Shown here piece by piece: positions 1 through 8,551 of a stretch of 58,577 bases of DNA; positions within the stretch are counted from its first letter, which is position 1, and the number at the start of each line of letters is the position of its first letter. The notes under the pieces are model-generated. The model did not search any database. It was given only the letters and a program-made list of their open reading frames with translations, and was not told where the DNA came from. The translations under genes were made by a program, and so were the position numbers. The stretch covers positions 1 to 58,577 of the forward strand of contig CACDNJ010000002.1 in NCBI GenBank assembly GCA_902554135.1. The letters are read 5' to 3'. Source of the DNA: an uncultured Pelagibacteraceae bacterium (lineage in GTDB: Bacteria > Pseudomonadota > Alphaproteobacteria > Pelagibacterales > Pelagibacteraceae).

Positions 1-735
1 TCAAAATTTTTTAGAATGGACAAAGATGTTCCCTTGGTAGTTCCTGAGGTAAATCCAGAACAATTAGCCATGTATAAAAAGAAAAATATAATTGCTAACG
101 CTAACTGTTCAACCATTCAAATGGTTCTTGTTCTAAAGCCGCTGCATGACCATTTTAATATCAAAAGAGTTGTGGTTTCTACCTACCAGTCTGTTTCTGG
201 TGGAGGCAAAGCTTCTATGGATGAATTAATTAGTCAGTCAAAGGATTATTTATCAGGAAAAAAAATTGAATCTAAAAATTTTACAAAACAAATCGCCTTT
301 AATTTAATACCTCACATAGATGAATTTGTAGACGAAGGTTACACAAAAGAAGAATGGAAAATGGAAAATGAGACTAAAAAAATTCTTGATCCAAAAATAA
401 AAATGACAGCAACCTGCGTCAGAGTTCCTGTGATGGTATCTCATTCTGAATCAATTAATGTTGAGTTTGAAAAAAATTTTGATATTAAAAAAGTGAAAGA
501 GATTTTAAGTTCCGCGGCAGGCTGTAAGGTTGTAGATGAAAGGAAAAATGGTGGATACACAACTCCTGTAGAGGCAGAAAATAGTTATTTGACTTTTATA
601 TCTAGAATTCGAAAAGACAATTCGAATGATAAAGCTCTAAACATGTGGGTTGTTTCTGACAATTTACTTAAAGGGGCCGCATTAAATACTGTTCAAATTG
701 CTGAGAGATTAATAAAATATTACTATGGAAAATAA
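1..735 (+). CDS. asd: Aspartate-semialdehyde dehydrogenase, C-terminal part (5' end outside window)
   Basis: Reduces aspartyl phosphate to aspartate semialdehyde, the branch point to lysine/DAP, threonine and methionine. The frame is open from base 1, so the N-terminal NADP-binding part is cut off. Visible are the catalytic cysteine in NANCST, the CVRVPVMVSHSES segment with the conserved His, and the usual C-terminal substrate/dimerisation region ending near KYYYGK. The last 11 bases overlap the sdhC start, so it probably shares a transcript with the sdh genes. About 244 residues of an expected 340 or so are present. Nothing looks degraded. Confidence 0.95.
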   Translation, partial: SKFFRMDKDVPLVVPEVNPEQLAMYKKKNIIANANCSTIQMVLVLKPLHDHFNIKRVVVSTYQSVSGGGKASMDELISQSKDYLSGKKIESKNFTKQIAFNLIPHIDEFVDEGYTKEEWKMENETKKILDPKIKMTATCVRVPVMVSHSESINVEFEKNFDIKKVKEILSSAAGCKVVDERKNGGYTTPVEAENSYLTFISRIRKDNSNDKALNMWVVSDNLLKGAALNTVQIAERLIKYYYGK

Positions 736-1111
736 AAATAATCCTTTGTCACCTCACCTTCAGATTTATAGCTGGCAGATTTCTTCTTTATTATCAATAA
801 CCCATAGAATTGTGGGAGTTATAAATATTATTGCCATTGTTTTTATATGTTTTTGGACAATATTATTATCTCTTGGTGAATCAAATTATGAATTTATTCA
901 AATATTTTTGCAGTCATTTTTTGGTAAGTTTTTCATAGTATTTTTATCTTGGTCATTTAGTTTTCATATATTAAATGAAATTAGACACTTAGCTTGGGAC
1001 ATGGGTTACGGATTTGATCTAAAAATTTCTCAGATAACTGGAATTATAACTATATTTGGTTCGTTTATTTTCGCAGTTTTAATTTACTTATTTGGAAGGA
1101 ATATAATTTAG
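725..1111 (+). CDS. sdhC: Succinate dehydrogenase cytochrome b556 subunit
   Basis: Membrane anchor subunit of complex II; helps bind haem b and ubiquinone. The protein has 128 residues, the usual length, with three hydrophobic segments at about 20-50, 60-85 and 100-125. The N-terminal PLSPHLQIY and SSLLSITHRIVG motifs are typical of SdhC. The helix-2 segment SFHILNEIRHLAWDMGYG contains the His expected to ligate haem. The start lies inside the end of asd (11-base overlap), so the two are probably translationally coupled. sdhD, sdhA and sdhB follow directly. Confidence 0.96.
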   Translation: MENKNNPLSPHLQIYSWQISSLLSITHRIVGVINIIAIVFICFWTILLSLGESNYEFIQIFLQSFFGKFFIVFLSWSFSFHILNEIRHLAWDMGYGFDLKISQITGIITIFGSFIFAVLIYLFGRNII

Positions 1112-1112
1112 T

Positions 1113-1436
1113 ATGCACGGTTCTACTAGAAAATGGTTAACAATAAAAATTGCATCCGGAATATTAATTCCTTTAATGTTTTGGTTTATAATAAATTTTG
1201 TATCAATTTTTGACAGTAATCATTCACAATTAATAGAGTTTTTTTTGCAAACAAATAAAAAAGTTTTATTTTCTCTATTTTTAATAGCAGCTTTTACTTT
1301 CTTTTTATTAACAATAAGTGAGATTTTTGAGGATTATATTATTGAGGAAAAATTAAAAGGTGTGGCAAATAAACTGACCTTTTTCTTTGGTATAGCAATT
1401 CCTTTGTTTACAATTATATGTTTAATTAGAATTTAG
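1113..1436 (+). CDS. sdhD: Succinate dehydrogenase membrane anchor subunit
   Basis: Second membrane anchor of complex II: 107 residues, three hydrophobic helices, starting one base after the sdhC stop. The EDYI motif keeps the Asp-Tyr pair known from the quinone site. The residue 12 positions before that Tyr, which is the haem-ligand His in the E. coli protein, is Phe here, and no other His lies in that helix. Identity rests mainly on position between sdhC and sdhA, size and the DY motif. Loss of the SdhD haem ligand is read from the sequence; its consequence is inference. Confidence 0.9.
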   Translation: MHGSTRKWLTIKIASGILIPLMFWFIINFVSIFDSNHSQLIEFFLQTNKKVLFSLFLIAAFTFFLLTISEIFEDYIIEEKLKGVANKLTFFFGIAIPLFTIICLIRI

Positions 1437-1441
1437 TTAGA

Positions 1442-3217
1442 ATGAGTGCTTATAAAATAATAGATCACGAATATGACGTTGTTGTACTTGGGGCCGGAGG
1501 ATCAGGGTTAAGAGCAGCCGTTGGACTTTCTGAAGCTGGTCTTAAAACAGCTTGCATCTCAAAAGTATTTCCTACCAGAAGCCATACTTCTGCTGCTCAA
1601 GGCGGAATTTCTGCAGCACTAGGGAATATGGGCGAAGATGATTGGAGATGGCACATGTACGATACCGTTAAAGGCTCAGATTGGCTTGGTGATCAAGATG
1701 CTATCGAATATTTATGCAAAGAGGCACCGAAGGCAGTAATAGAATTAGAAAGATATGGGGTTCCATTTAGCAGAACAAAAGACGGAAAAATTTATCAAAG
1801 GGCTTTTGGTGGAATGACCAAAGATTATGGAAATGATACTGTGCAAAGAACTTGTGCGGCGGCAGACAGAACCGGTCATGCAATACTTCACACATTGTAT
1901 GGACAGGCTTTGAAACATAATACTGAATTTTTTATAGAATACTTTGCATTAGACCTGCTAATGAAAAATGGAGAATGTAAAGGTTTAATAGCCTGGAATT
2001 TAAATGATGGCACAATTCATAGGTTTAGATCTCATATAACCATATTAGCTACCGGCGGTTACGGTAAGATTTATTATACAGCAACTTCTGCTCATACGTG
2101 TACAGGAGATGGTAACGGAATGGTTTTGCGAGCAGGGTTGCCACTTCAAGATATGGAATTTGTTCAGTTTCATCCAACAGGAATTTACGGAGTTGGTACT
2201 TTAATATCTGAAGGAGTTCGAGGAGAGGGTGGTTTTCTTTTAAATTCTAAAGGTGAAAGGTTTATGGAAAGATATGCTCCTAAAGCTAAAGATTTAGCAT
2301 CAAGGGATGTTGTTAGCAGATCAATTGCTATTGAAATAAACGAGGGTCGGGGTATAGGAAAAAATAAGGATCACGTAAATCTACATTTAGACCATATTGA
2401 TCCCAAAATTATAGAAAAAAGATTACCAGGTATTGCCGAGTCAGCAAAAACTTTTTGTGAAGTTGATGTTACAAAAGATCCAATTCCAGTGGTTCCTACC
2501 GTTCATTATAATATGGGTGGAATTCCAACAAATTATAAAGCAGAGGTATTAACTTCGAATGGAAAAGACACTACCGTTCCAGGACTTATGGCTATCGGCG
2601 AAGCAGCATGTGTTTCTGTTCATGGTGCAAATAGATTGGGATCAAATTCTTTAATTGATCTGGTAGTATTTGGTAAATCTGCCGCAAGCAGAGCCGCTGA
2701 AATTGTCAAGCCAGGATCAAATCATGAGGAACTTCCTCAAAGTGAAACTGATAAGTGCTTAGATCGTTTTGATAAATTACGAAATTCAAATGGTTCTATA
2801 AAAACATCTGAATTAAGATTATCAATGCAAAAAACTATGCAGTCGAAATGCGCAGTTTTTAGAACAGAAAAAACCTTAAAGGAAGGAATGAGTGATATCA
2901 GAAAACCATTTGAAGGAATGAAAGACATTTCAGTTTCAGATAAATCATTATTATTCAATACTGATCTTGTTGAAACATTAGAGTTTGATAATCTTATAAG
3001 ACAAGCAATGACAACAATAGATTCGGCTTACCATAGAAAAGAAAGTCGAGGGGCTCATGCTAGAGAAGATTTTAAAAAGAGAGATGATAAAAGTTATATG
3101 ACACACACATTAGCTTGGCAAAAAGGAAATGATGTCAAAGTTGCTTACAAGCCAGTTCATGCCAAGACTTTAACAAATGATGTGCAGTATTTTCCGCCCA
3201 AAGAGAGAGTGTATTAA
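1442..3217 (+). CDS. sdhA: Succinate dehydrogenase flavoprotein subunit
   Basis: Catalytic subunit of complex II; oxidises succinate to fumarate at a covalently bound FAD. The protein has 591 residues, the normal length. It starts with the dinucleotide-binding motif [14 protein letters not shown] and carries SHTSAAQGG, where the His near residue 48 is the expected covalent FAD attachment site. HPTGIYG, the [12 protein letters not shown] segment and the C-terminal [10 protein letters not shown] region with the conserved Arg are all present. The stop codon overlaps the sdhB start by one base (TAATG), indicating coupled translation. Confidence 0.98.
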   Translation: MSAYKIIDHEYDVVVLGAGGSGLRAAVGLSEAGLKTACISKVFPTRSHTSAAQGGISAALGNMGEDDWRWHMYDTVKGSDWLGDQDAIEYLCKEAPKAVIELERYGVPFSRTKDGKIYQRAFGGMTKDYGNDTVQRTCAAADRTGHAILHTLYGQALKHNTEFFIEYFALDLLMKNGECKGLIAWNLNDGTIHRFRSHITILATGGYGKIYYTATSAHTCTGDGNGMVLRAGLPLQDMEFVQFHPTGIYGVGTLISEGVRGEGGFLLNSKGERFMERYAPKAKDLASRDVVSRSIAIEINEGRGIGKNKDHVNLHLDHIDPKIIEKRLPGIAESAKTFCEVDVTKDPIPVVPTVHYNMGGIPTNYKAEVLTSNGKDTTVPGLMAIGEAACVSVHGANRLGSNSLIDLVVFGKSAASRAAEIVKPGSNHEELPQSETDKCLDRFDKLRNSNGSIKTSELRLSMQKTMQSKCAVFRTEKTLKEGMSDIRKPFEGMKDISVSDKSLLFNTDLVETLEFDNLIRQAMTTIDSAYHRKESRGAHAREDFKKRDDKSYMTHTLAWQKGNDVKVAYKPVHAKTLTNDVQYFPPKERVY

Positions 3218-3993
3218 TGGTTCAATTTAGCTTACCTCGAAATTCAAAAATCCTAAAAGGCAAATATTATAAAGATAAGTCTGGCTCAAATAATTTAAAA
3301 AAAGTTAATGTATACAGATGGGACCCTTCAACTAGGAAAAATCCTAGAATAGATACATTTGAAGTTAATATGAATGAATGTGGACCCAAAGTATTAGATA
3401 TACTCTTTAAAATTAAGAACGAAATAGACCCTTCACTTACTTTTAGAAGATCTTGTGCTCATGGAGTTTGCGGTTCCTGCGCAATGAATGTGGATGGCGT
3501 AAATACTTTATCTTGCACCAAGTCCCATTCAGATATTAGAGGCGATCTAAATATTTATCCTTTACCACATCTAAAAGTTGTTAAAGATTTGGTCGGAGAT
3601 TTAACTACTCTTTATAAACAATATGAATCAGTTGAACCATGGTTAAAGACCAAAGTTGGACAGAAAACAACCAAAGAAATACAACAATCTCAGGAAGATA
3701 GAGCAAAACTAGATGGATATTATGAATGTATTTTATGTGCTTGTTGTTCAACAGCGTGCCCCAGCTATTGGTGGAATGGCGATAAATATTTAGGACCTGC
3801 AGTTTTATTGCAAGCTTATAGATGGATAAACGATAGTAGAGATGAAGATAAAAAAGAAAGATTAAAAAAAGTTGCAGACGAACTAAAGCTCTACAGGTGT
3901 CATACGATCATGAATTGTACAAATTCTTGTCCAAAGGGTTTGAATCCTGCCAAAGCTATTGGTTCTATTAAAAAAATGCTTGCAACAGGCTAA
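3217..3993 (+). CDS. sdhB: Succinate dehydrogenase iron-sulfur subunit
   Basis: Carries electrons from FAD to the quinone site through three Fe-S clusters. The protein has 258 residues. The plant-type 2Fe-2S motif [18 protein letters not shown] occupies the N-terminal half. The C-terminal half has the ferredoxin-type [16 protein letters not shown] and [17 protein letters not shown] motifs that bind the 4Fe-4S and 3Fe-4S clusters. It is the last gene of the sdhCDAB set; a 22-base gap separates it from mmsA, so read-through is likely. Confidence 0.98.
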   Translation: MVQFSLPRNSKILKGKYYKDKSGSNNLKKVNVYRWDPSTRKNPRIDTFEVNMNECGPKVLDILFKIKNEIDPSLTFRRSCAHGVCGSCAMNVDGVNTLSCTKSHSDIRGDLNIYPLPHLKVVKDLVGDLTTLYKQYESVEPWLKTKVGQKTTKEIQQSQEDRAKLDGYYECILCACCSTACPSYWWNGDKYLGPAVLLQAYRWINDSRDEDKKERLKKVADELKLYRCHTIMNCTNSCPKGLNPAKAIGSIKKMLATG

Positions 3994-4015
3994 AAGCTTA
4001 ATTAATCATTACAAA

Positions 4016-5509
4016 ATGAATTCAATAGAACATTTTGTTGATGGAAAAATTTTTAAGGGAAATTCAAAAAAAACTGGCAAGGTATTTAATCCAGCTACTG
4101 GAGAACAAACTTCAGAAGTAAAACTTGGAACTACAAATGATGTTAATAAAACAGTAGAGGTTGCCAAAAAAGCATTTTTAAGCTGGTCTCAAAAAACACC
4201 TTTATTTAGAGCAAGAGTTCTGTTCAAGTTTAAAGAATTGATCGAAAAAAACTCTGACGAGTTAACAAAAATTATAGTCTCAGAACATGGAAAAGTTTAT
4301 GAAGATGCCAAAGGATCTTTAACCAGGGGTTTAGAAGTAGTGGAGTTTGCTTGTGGAATCCCCCAACTATTAAAGGGCGAATTTACAGAGAATGTAGGAA
4401 CAAATGTTGATAGCTGGTCCATGAGACAGCCGCTAGGAGTTTGTGCAGGTATTACACCTTTTAATTTTCCAGCTATGGTTCCAATGTGGATGTTTCCAAT
4501 GGCTATAGCTTGTGGAAATACTTTTGTATTAAAACCATCAGAAAAAGATCCTTCTTGTTCAATGAAGTTGGCAGAGTTATTTATGGAAGCTGGTTTGCCA
4601 CCAGGTGTATTTAATGTTGTGAATGGTAGCAAAGAAGCTGTTGATGCCATTATAAACAACAAAGATATTGCAGCAGTAAGTTTTGTGGGATCAACTCCTA
4701 TAGCAAAATATATTTATGAAAATTGTGCAAAAAATGAAAAAAGAGTTCAAGCATTAGGCGGAGCAAAAAATCATTGCGTTATAATGCCAGATTGTGATTT
4801 GGATCAAGCAGTTAATGGCCTGATGGGAGCAGCTTATGGTTCTGCAGGCGAAAGATGTATGGCTCAATCAGTTGCAATAGCTGTTGGAAAAATAGCAGAC
4901 CCTCTTGTTAAAAGTTTATCAAAAAAAGTAGAATCTTTAAAAGTTGGACCAGGCTTAGATAAAAAATCTCAAATGGGACCTTTGGTGACAAAACAACATC
5001 TAGATAAAGTAAAAAGCTATGTTGATATTGGAGTCAAAGAAGGTGCAAAACTAGTAGTTGATGGAAGAAATTTAAAACTACAAGGTCATGAAAAAGGATT
5101 TTATATGGGAGGGTGTTTATTTGATCATGTTAAAAAAGATATGAGAATTTATAAAGAAGAAATATTTGGTCCTGTTTTATCGGTAGTTAGAGCAAAAGAT
5201 TATAATGAAGCTTTAACTTTAGTTAACGACCATGAATTTGGTAATGGAACGAGTATTTTTACAAGAGATGGAGACACAGGAAGATCATTTGCAAGCAATG
5301 TAAAAATTGGAATGGTTGGCATAAATATTCCTATTCCTGTTCCTATGGCGTTTCATAGTTTTGGTGGTTGGAAACGATCGTTGTTTGGAGACCAACATAT
5401 ACATGGTCCTGAAGGAGTTAGATTCTATACCAAATTAAAAACAATAACATCTAGATGGCCATCAGGCATCAAATCAGATCCAGAATTTATTATGCCTACG
5501 ATGAAATAA
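4016..5509 (+). CDS. mmsA: Methylmalonate-semialdehyde dehydrogenase (CoA-acylating)
   Basis: Converts methylmalonate or malonate semialdehyde plus CoA and NAD to propionyl-CoA or acetyl-CoA; a step of valine, beta-alanine and myo-inositol breakdown. The protein is 497 residues in the aldehyde dehydrogenase fold. Visible are [21 protein letters not shown], the NAD-binding [14 protein letters not shown], catalytic Cys281 in GERCMAQS, and the C-terminal [15 protein letters not shown] 4016 is chosen over an in-frame upstream ATG at 3959, because the extra 19 residues overlap sdhB in another frame and do not resemble the family. Its place between sdhB and mdh is unusual but suits propionyl-CoA or acetyl-CoA entry into the cycle. 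Confidence 0.94.
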   Translation: MNSIEHFVDGKIFKGNSKKTGKVFNPATGEQTSEVKLGTTNDVNKTVEVAKKAFLSWSQKTPLFRARVLFKFKELIEKNSDELTKIIVSEHGKVYEDAKGSLTRGLEVVEFACGIPQLLKGEFTENVGTNVDSWSMRQPLGVCAGITPFNFPAMVPMWMFPMAIACGNTFVLKPSEKDPSCSMKLAELFMEAGLPPGVFNVVNGSKEAVDAIINNKDIAAVSFVGSTPIAKYIYENCAKNEKRVQALGGAKNHCVIMPDCDLDQAVNGLMGAAYGSAGERCMAQSVAIAVGKIADPLVKSLSKKVESLKVGPGLDKKSQMGPLVTKQHLDKVKSYVDIGVKEGAKLVVDGRNLKLQGHEKGFYMGGCLFDHVKKDMRIYKEEIFGPVLSVVRAKDYNEALTLVNDHEFGNGTSIFTRDGDTGRSFASNVKIGMVGINIPIPVPMAFHSFGGWKRSLFGDQHIHGPEGVRFYTKLKTITSRWPSGIKSDPEFIMPTMK

Positions 5510-5513
5510 AAAA

Positions 5514-6473
5514 ATGAGTAAAAAAATATCTTTAATTGGTGCAGGACAAATTGGTGGAACTTTGGCGCATTTAATTGCGTTAAAAGAACTTGGAAACGTT
5601 GTGCTGTTCGATGTTGCCGAGGGTCTTGCAAAAGGTAAAGCGCTAGATATTGCCCAATCTTCGGGAGTTAGTGGATTTAATGCAAGCTTAACAGGAACAA
5701 ACAATTATGAAGATATAAAAAATTCTGATGTAATTATTATAACAGCAGGAGTCCCTAGAAAACCAGGAATGAGCAGAGATGATTTATTGGGAATTAATTT
5801 AAAAATTATTAAACAAGTTGCCCAAGGAGTTAAAAATAATTCACCCAACGCTTTTGTAATATGTATAACAAATCCACTTGATGTTATTGTAATGGCTTTT
5901 CAAAAGTATTCTGGATTACCAACAAGCAAAGTTGTAGGAATGGCAGGTATTTTAGATTCTTCAAGATATAAATATTTTCTTTCAAAAGAATTAAAAGAAC
6001 CAGTTAAGAATATAGAAGCCTTCGTGCTAGGTGGACACGGTGATACCATGGTTCCAATGCTAAATCATACTTTGATAAATAAAAAAACGTTAAGTGATTT
6101 CATAAAAAATAAAAAGATTTCTAAAGAAAAAGTTGATGAAATAATAAACAAAACTAGAAAAGGTGGGGCCGAAATAGTTAAACTGTTAGAAAAAGGCTCT
6201 GCTTTTTATGCACCAGCTGCGGCAGGGGTAGAAATGGCTGAGTCGTATCTAAAAAATTTGAAAAAAACTTTGCCATGTGCCGCTTATCTCAAAGGAGAAT
6301 ATGGATTTAAAGATCTGTATGCCGGGGTTCCTGTAGTTATTGGCGCAAAAGGAGTTGAAAAAGTTTTAGAAATTAAATTAGATGCAAATGAGAAGAAAAA
6401 TTTTGAGGTTTCAATAAACGCAGTAAAAGAGCTTTTTGAGTCCGCACTTAAATTAGATGCTGACCTTAAATAG
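5514..6473 (+). CDS. mdh: Malate dehydrogenase (LDH-like type)
   Basis: NAD-dependent oxidation of malate to oxaloacetate in the TCA cycle. The protein has 319 residues, normal for the LDH-like MDH group of alphaproteobacteria. It starts with the Rossmann motif [11 protein letters not shown]. The substrate loop [14 protein letters not shown] has the Arg that marks malate rather than lactate specificity. The catalytic His lies in [10 protein letters not shown], and ITNPLDVIV is present. It begins 4 bases after mmsA and is followed 6 bases later by sucC, the classical alphaproteobacterial mdh-sucCDAB order. Confidence 0.97.
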   Translation: MSKKISLIGAGQIGGTLAHLIALKELGNVVLFDVAEGLAKGKALDIAQSSGVSGFNASLTGTNNYEDIKNSDVIIITAGVPRKPGMSRDDLLGINLKIIKQVAQGVKNNSPNAFVICITNPLDVIVMAFQKYSGLPTSKVVGMAGILDSSRYKYFLSKELKEPVKNIEAFVLGGHGDTMVPMLNHTLINKKTLSDFIKNKKISKEKVDEIINKTRKGGAEIVKLLEKGSAFYAPAAAGVEMAESYLKNLKKTLPCAAYLKGEYGFKDLYAGVPVVIGAKGVEKVLEIKLDANEKKNFEVSINAVKELFESALKLDADLK

Positions 6474-6479
6474 CAAACA

Positions 6480-7637
6480 ATGAACATTCACGAACACCAA
6501 GCAAAAGAAATTTTAAAAAAATTCGGTGCCCCAGTTTCAGACGGGATAGTTATCTTTGATGTTAACAATCTTAATGAAAAAATCAAAAATCTTAATTCAG
6601 AACAATTAGTCTTAAAAGCCCAAATTCATGCGGGTGGAAGAGGAAAGGCTGGAGGAGTCAAGCTTGTAAAAAAACCAAACATTTTAGAAGAAGCAAAAAA
6701 ACTTTTTGGAAAAATTTTGGTTACCCCCCAAACTGGTCCGGAAGGTAAAGAAGTTAAAAGAATTTATATTCAAAAGGCCTACGATATTTCTAAAGAACTA
6801 TATTTATCTTGTCTAATAGACAGACAGAGTGCAAAAATTGCCTTTATTAGTAGCACAGAGGGAGGAGTAGATATTGAACTAGTGGCAAAAAATAATCCTG
6901 AAAAAATTATTACTACTAAAGTTGATTTTAAAAAATCCTTAAGCGAGAAAGATATAGAAAATATAATAAAAATATTTAATTTTGATGAGGCGCAGAAAAA
7001 AGAAGCATCTCAACTTGTAAACGCAATGTATAATACTTTGATTTCTAAGGATGCTTCATTAATCGAAATAAACCCGCTCGTTATAACTAAAGACAATAAA
7101 ATACTTTGTTTAGATGCGAAAATGAACTTCGATGATAATGCAATTTTTAGACATCCAGAAATTTTTAAATTGAGAGATTTAAACGAAGAAGATCCTGCTG
7201 AAATAAAAGCCAGCGAGCATGATTTGGCATATATTAAATTGGATGGCTCAATAGGCTGCATGGTGAATGGAGCAGGTTTGGCCATGGCCACTATGGATAT
7301 AATCAAACTTTATGGTGAAGAACCAGCTAACTTTTTGGATGTAGGAGGTGGAGCTAGTAGAGAAAAAGTTTCTGCAGCTTTTAAAATTTTACTCGCAGAT
7401 AAAAATGTTAAAGGTGTTCTAATAAATATTTTTGGAGGAATAATGAGATGCGATGTGTTGGCACAAGGAGTTATTGAGGCAGCTAAAGAGATAAAACTAA
7501 AAGTTCCATTGGTTGTACGTTTAGCAGGCACGAATTTTAAAGAAGGAAAAAGAATTTTAGACGAATCCAATTTAAAAATTTTATCTGCTGATAATTTAAA
7601 TGATGCAGCTAAAAAGATAGTGGAGGCTATTAAATAA
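6480..7637 (+). CDS. sucC: Succinyl-CoA synthetase beta subunit (ADP-forming)
   Basis: With SucD, converts succinyl-CoA to succinate with substrate-level phosphorylation. The protein has 385 residues. The ATP-grasp domain starts [16 protein letters not shown] and contains [18 protein letters not shown]. The C-terminal ligase-CoA domain has the [10 protein letters not shown] and GGIMRCDV motifs that contact the partner subunit. sucD starts 2 bases after its stop, with GTG. Confidence 0.97.
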   Translation: MNIHEHQAKEILKKFGAPVSDGIVIFDVNNLNEKIKNLNSEQLVLKAQIHAGGRGKAGGVKLVKKPNILEEAKKLFGKILVTPQTGPEGKEVKRIYIQKAYDISKELYLSCLIDRQSAKIAFISSTEGGVDIELVAKNNPEKIITTKVDFKKSLSEKDIENIIKIFNFDEAQKKEASQLVNAMYNTLISKDASLIEINPLVITKDNKILCLDAKMNFDDNAIFRHPEIFKLRDLNEEDPAEIKASEHDLAYIKLDGSIGCMVNGAGLAMATMDIIKLYGEEPANFLDVGGGASREKVSAAFKILLADKNVKGVLINIFGGIMRCDVLAQGVIEAAKEIKLKVPLVVRLAGTNFKEGKRILDESNLKILSADNLNDAAKKIVEAIK

Positions 7638-7639
7638 CA

Positions 7640-8515
7640 GTGTCTATTTTGATTAATAAAAATACAAAGGTTATTTGCCAAGGTTTTACAGGTAAGCACG
7701 GTACTTTTCACTCAGAGCAAGCCATAAAGTATGGAACCAAATTAGTTGGAGGTGTTACGCCAAAAAAAGGAGGTCAAAAACATTTAAATTTACCGGTTTT
7801 TGATACAGTAAAAGATGCAAAAGACAAAACAGGTGCAACAGCAACAATGATATATGTACCAGCAAAATTTGCGGCATCAGCAATGATTGAGGCCATGGAA
7901 TCAGAAATAGAATTAATAGTCTGCATTACCGAAGGAGTTCCGGTTATTGATATGGTTAAAGTAAAAAATCTTCTCAAAAATAGTAAAAGTAGATTAATAG
8001 GACCAAATTGTCCTGGAATAATTACACCCGATGAATGTAAAATTGGAATTATGCCTGGAGACATACACAAAAAAGGAAAAGTAGGAATAGTTTCACGTTC
8101 TGGTACTCTAACCTATGAGGCAGTTGCACAAACATCTGAAAATGGTATGGGACAATCGACTTGTATTGGTATTGGGGGGGATCCTATAAATGGAACTAAT
8201 TTTATAGATTGTCTTGAATTATTTTTTAAAGATCCTGAAACCGAATCTATAATAATGATTGGAGAAATCGGAGGTTCTGCCGAGGAAGAAGCCTGCGAAT
8301 TTATAAAGAAGTCTAAAATTAAAAAGCCAATTGTAGGATTTATAGCAGGACTTACTGCCCCACCAGGAAGACGTATGGGGCATGCTGGAGCAATTATTTC
8401 TGGCGGTAAAGGTGGTGCTGAAAATAAAATTGAAGTTATGAAATCAGCAGGAATTACAATTTCAAAATCCCCAGCAGATATAGGAAAAACTCTATATAAT
8501 AAACTTAATAGTTAA
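7640..8515 (+). CDS. sucD: Succinyl-CoA synthetase alpha subunit
   Basis: CoA-binding and phosphohistidine-bearing subunit of succinyl-CoA synthetase. The protein has 291 residues. The N-terminal [21 protein letters not shown] and GGVTPKKGG are the CoA-binding motifs. RLIGPNCPG follows, and the phosphorylated His lies in [14 protein letters not shown] near the C-terminus. The start is GTG at 7640, two bases after sucC; no better ATG exists and the N-terminus matches the family. A 36-base AT-rich gap leads into sucA. Confidence 0.97.
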   Translation: MSILINKNTKVICQGFTGKHGTFHSEQAIKYGTKLVGGVTPKKGGQKHLNLPVFDTVKDAKDKTGATATMIYVPAKFAASAMIEAMESEIELIVCITEGVPVIDMVKVKNLLKNSKSRLIGPNCPGIITPDECKIGIMPGDIHKKGKVGIVSRSGTLTYEAVAQTSENGMGQSTCIGIGGDPINGTNFIDCLELFFKDPETESIIMIGEIGGSAEEEACEFIKKSKIKKPIVGFIAGLTAPPGRRMGHAGAIISGGKGGAENKIEVMKSAGITISKSPADIGKTLYNKLNS

Positions 8516-8551
8516 TTATTTTTTTTATGTTAATATAAAATAAAATAAATA

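Noticed and set aside
3959..4015. Upstream in-frame start adding 19 residues to mmsA
   Set aside because: The extension lies in the 3' end of sdhB and does not resemble the aldehyde dehydrogenase N-terminus; ATG 4016 fits the family.
4297..4662. 121-residue minus-strand ORF inside mmsA
   Set aside because: It is an antisense shadow of a clear aldehyde dehydrogenase; no family motif in the antisense product.
7310..7711. 133-residue minus-strand ORF across the sucC/sucD junction
   Set aside because: Antisense shadow of two well-conserved genes; Ser/Leu/Phe-rich translation typical of reversed AT-rich coding sequence.
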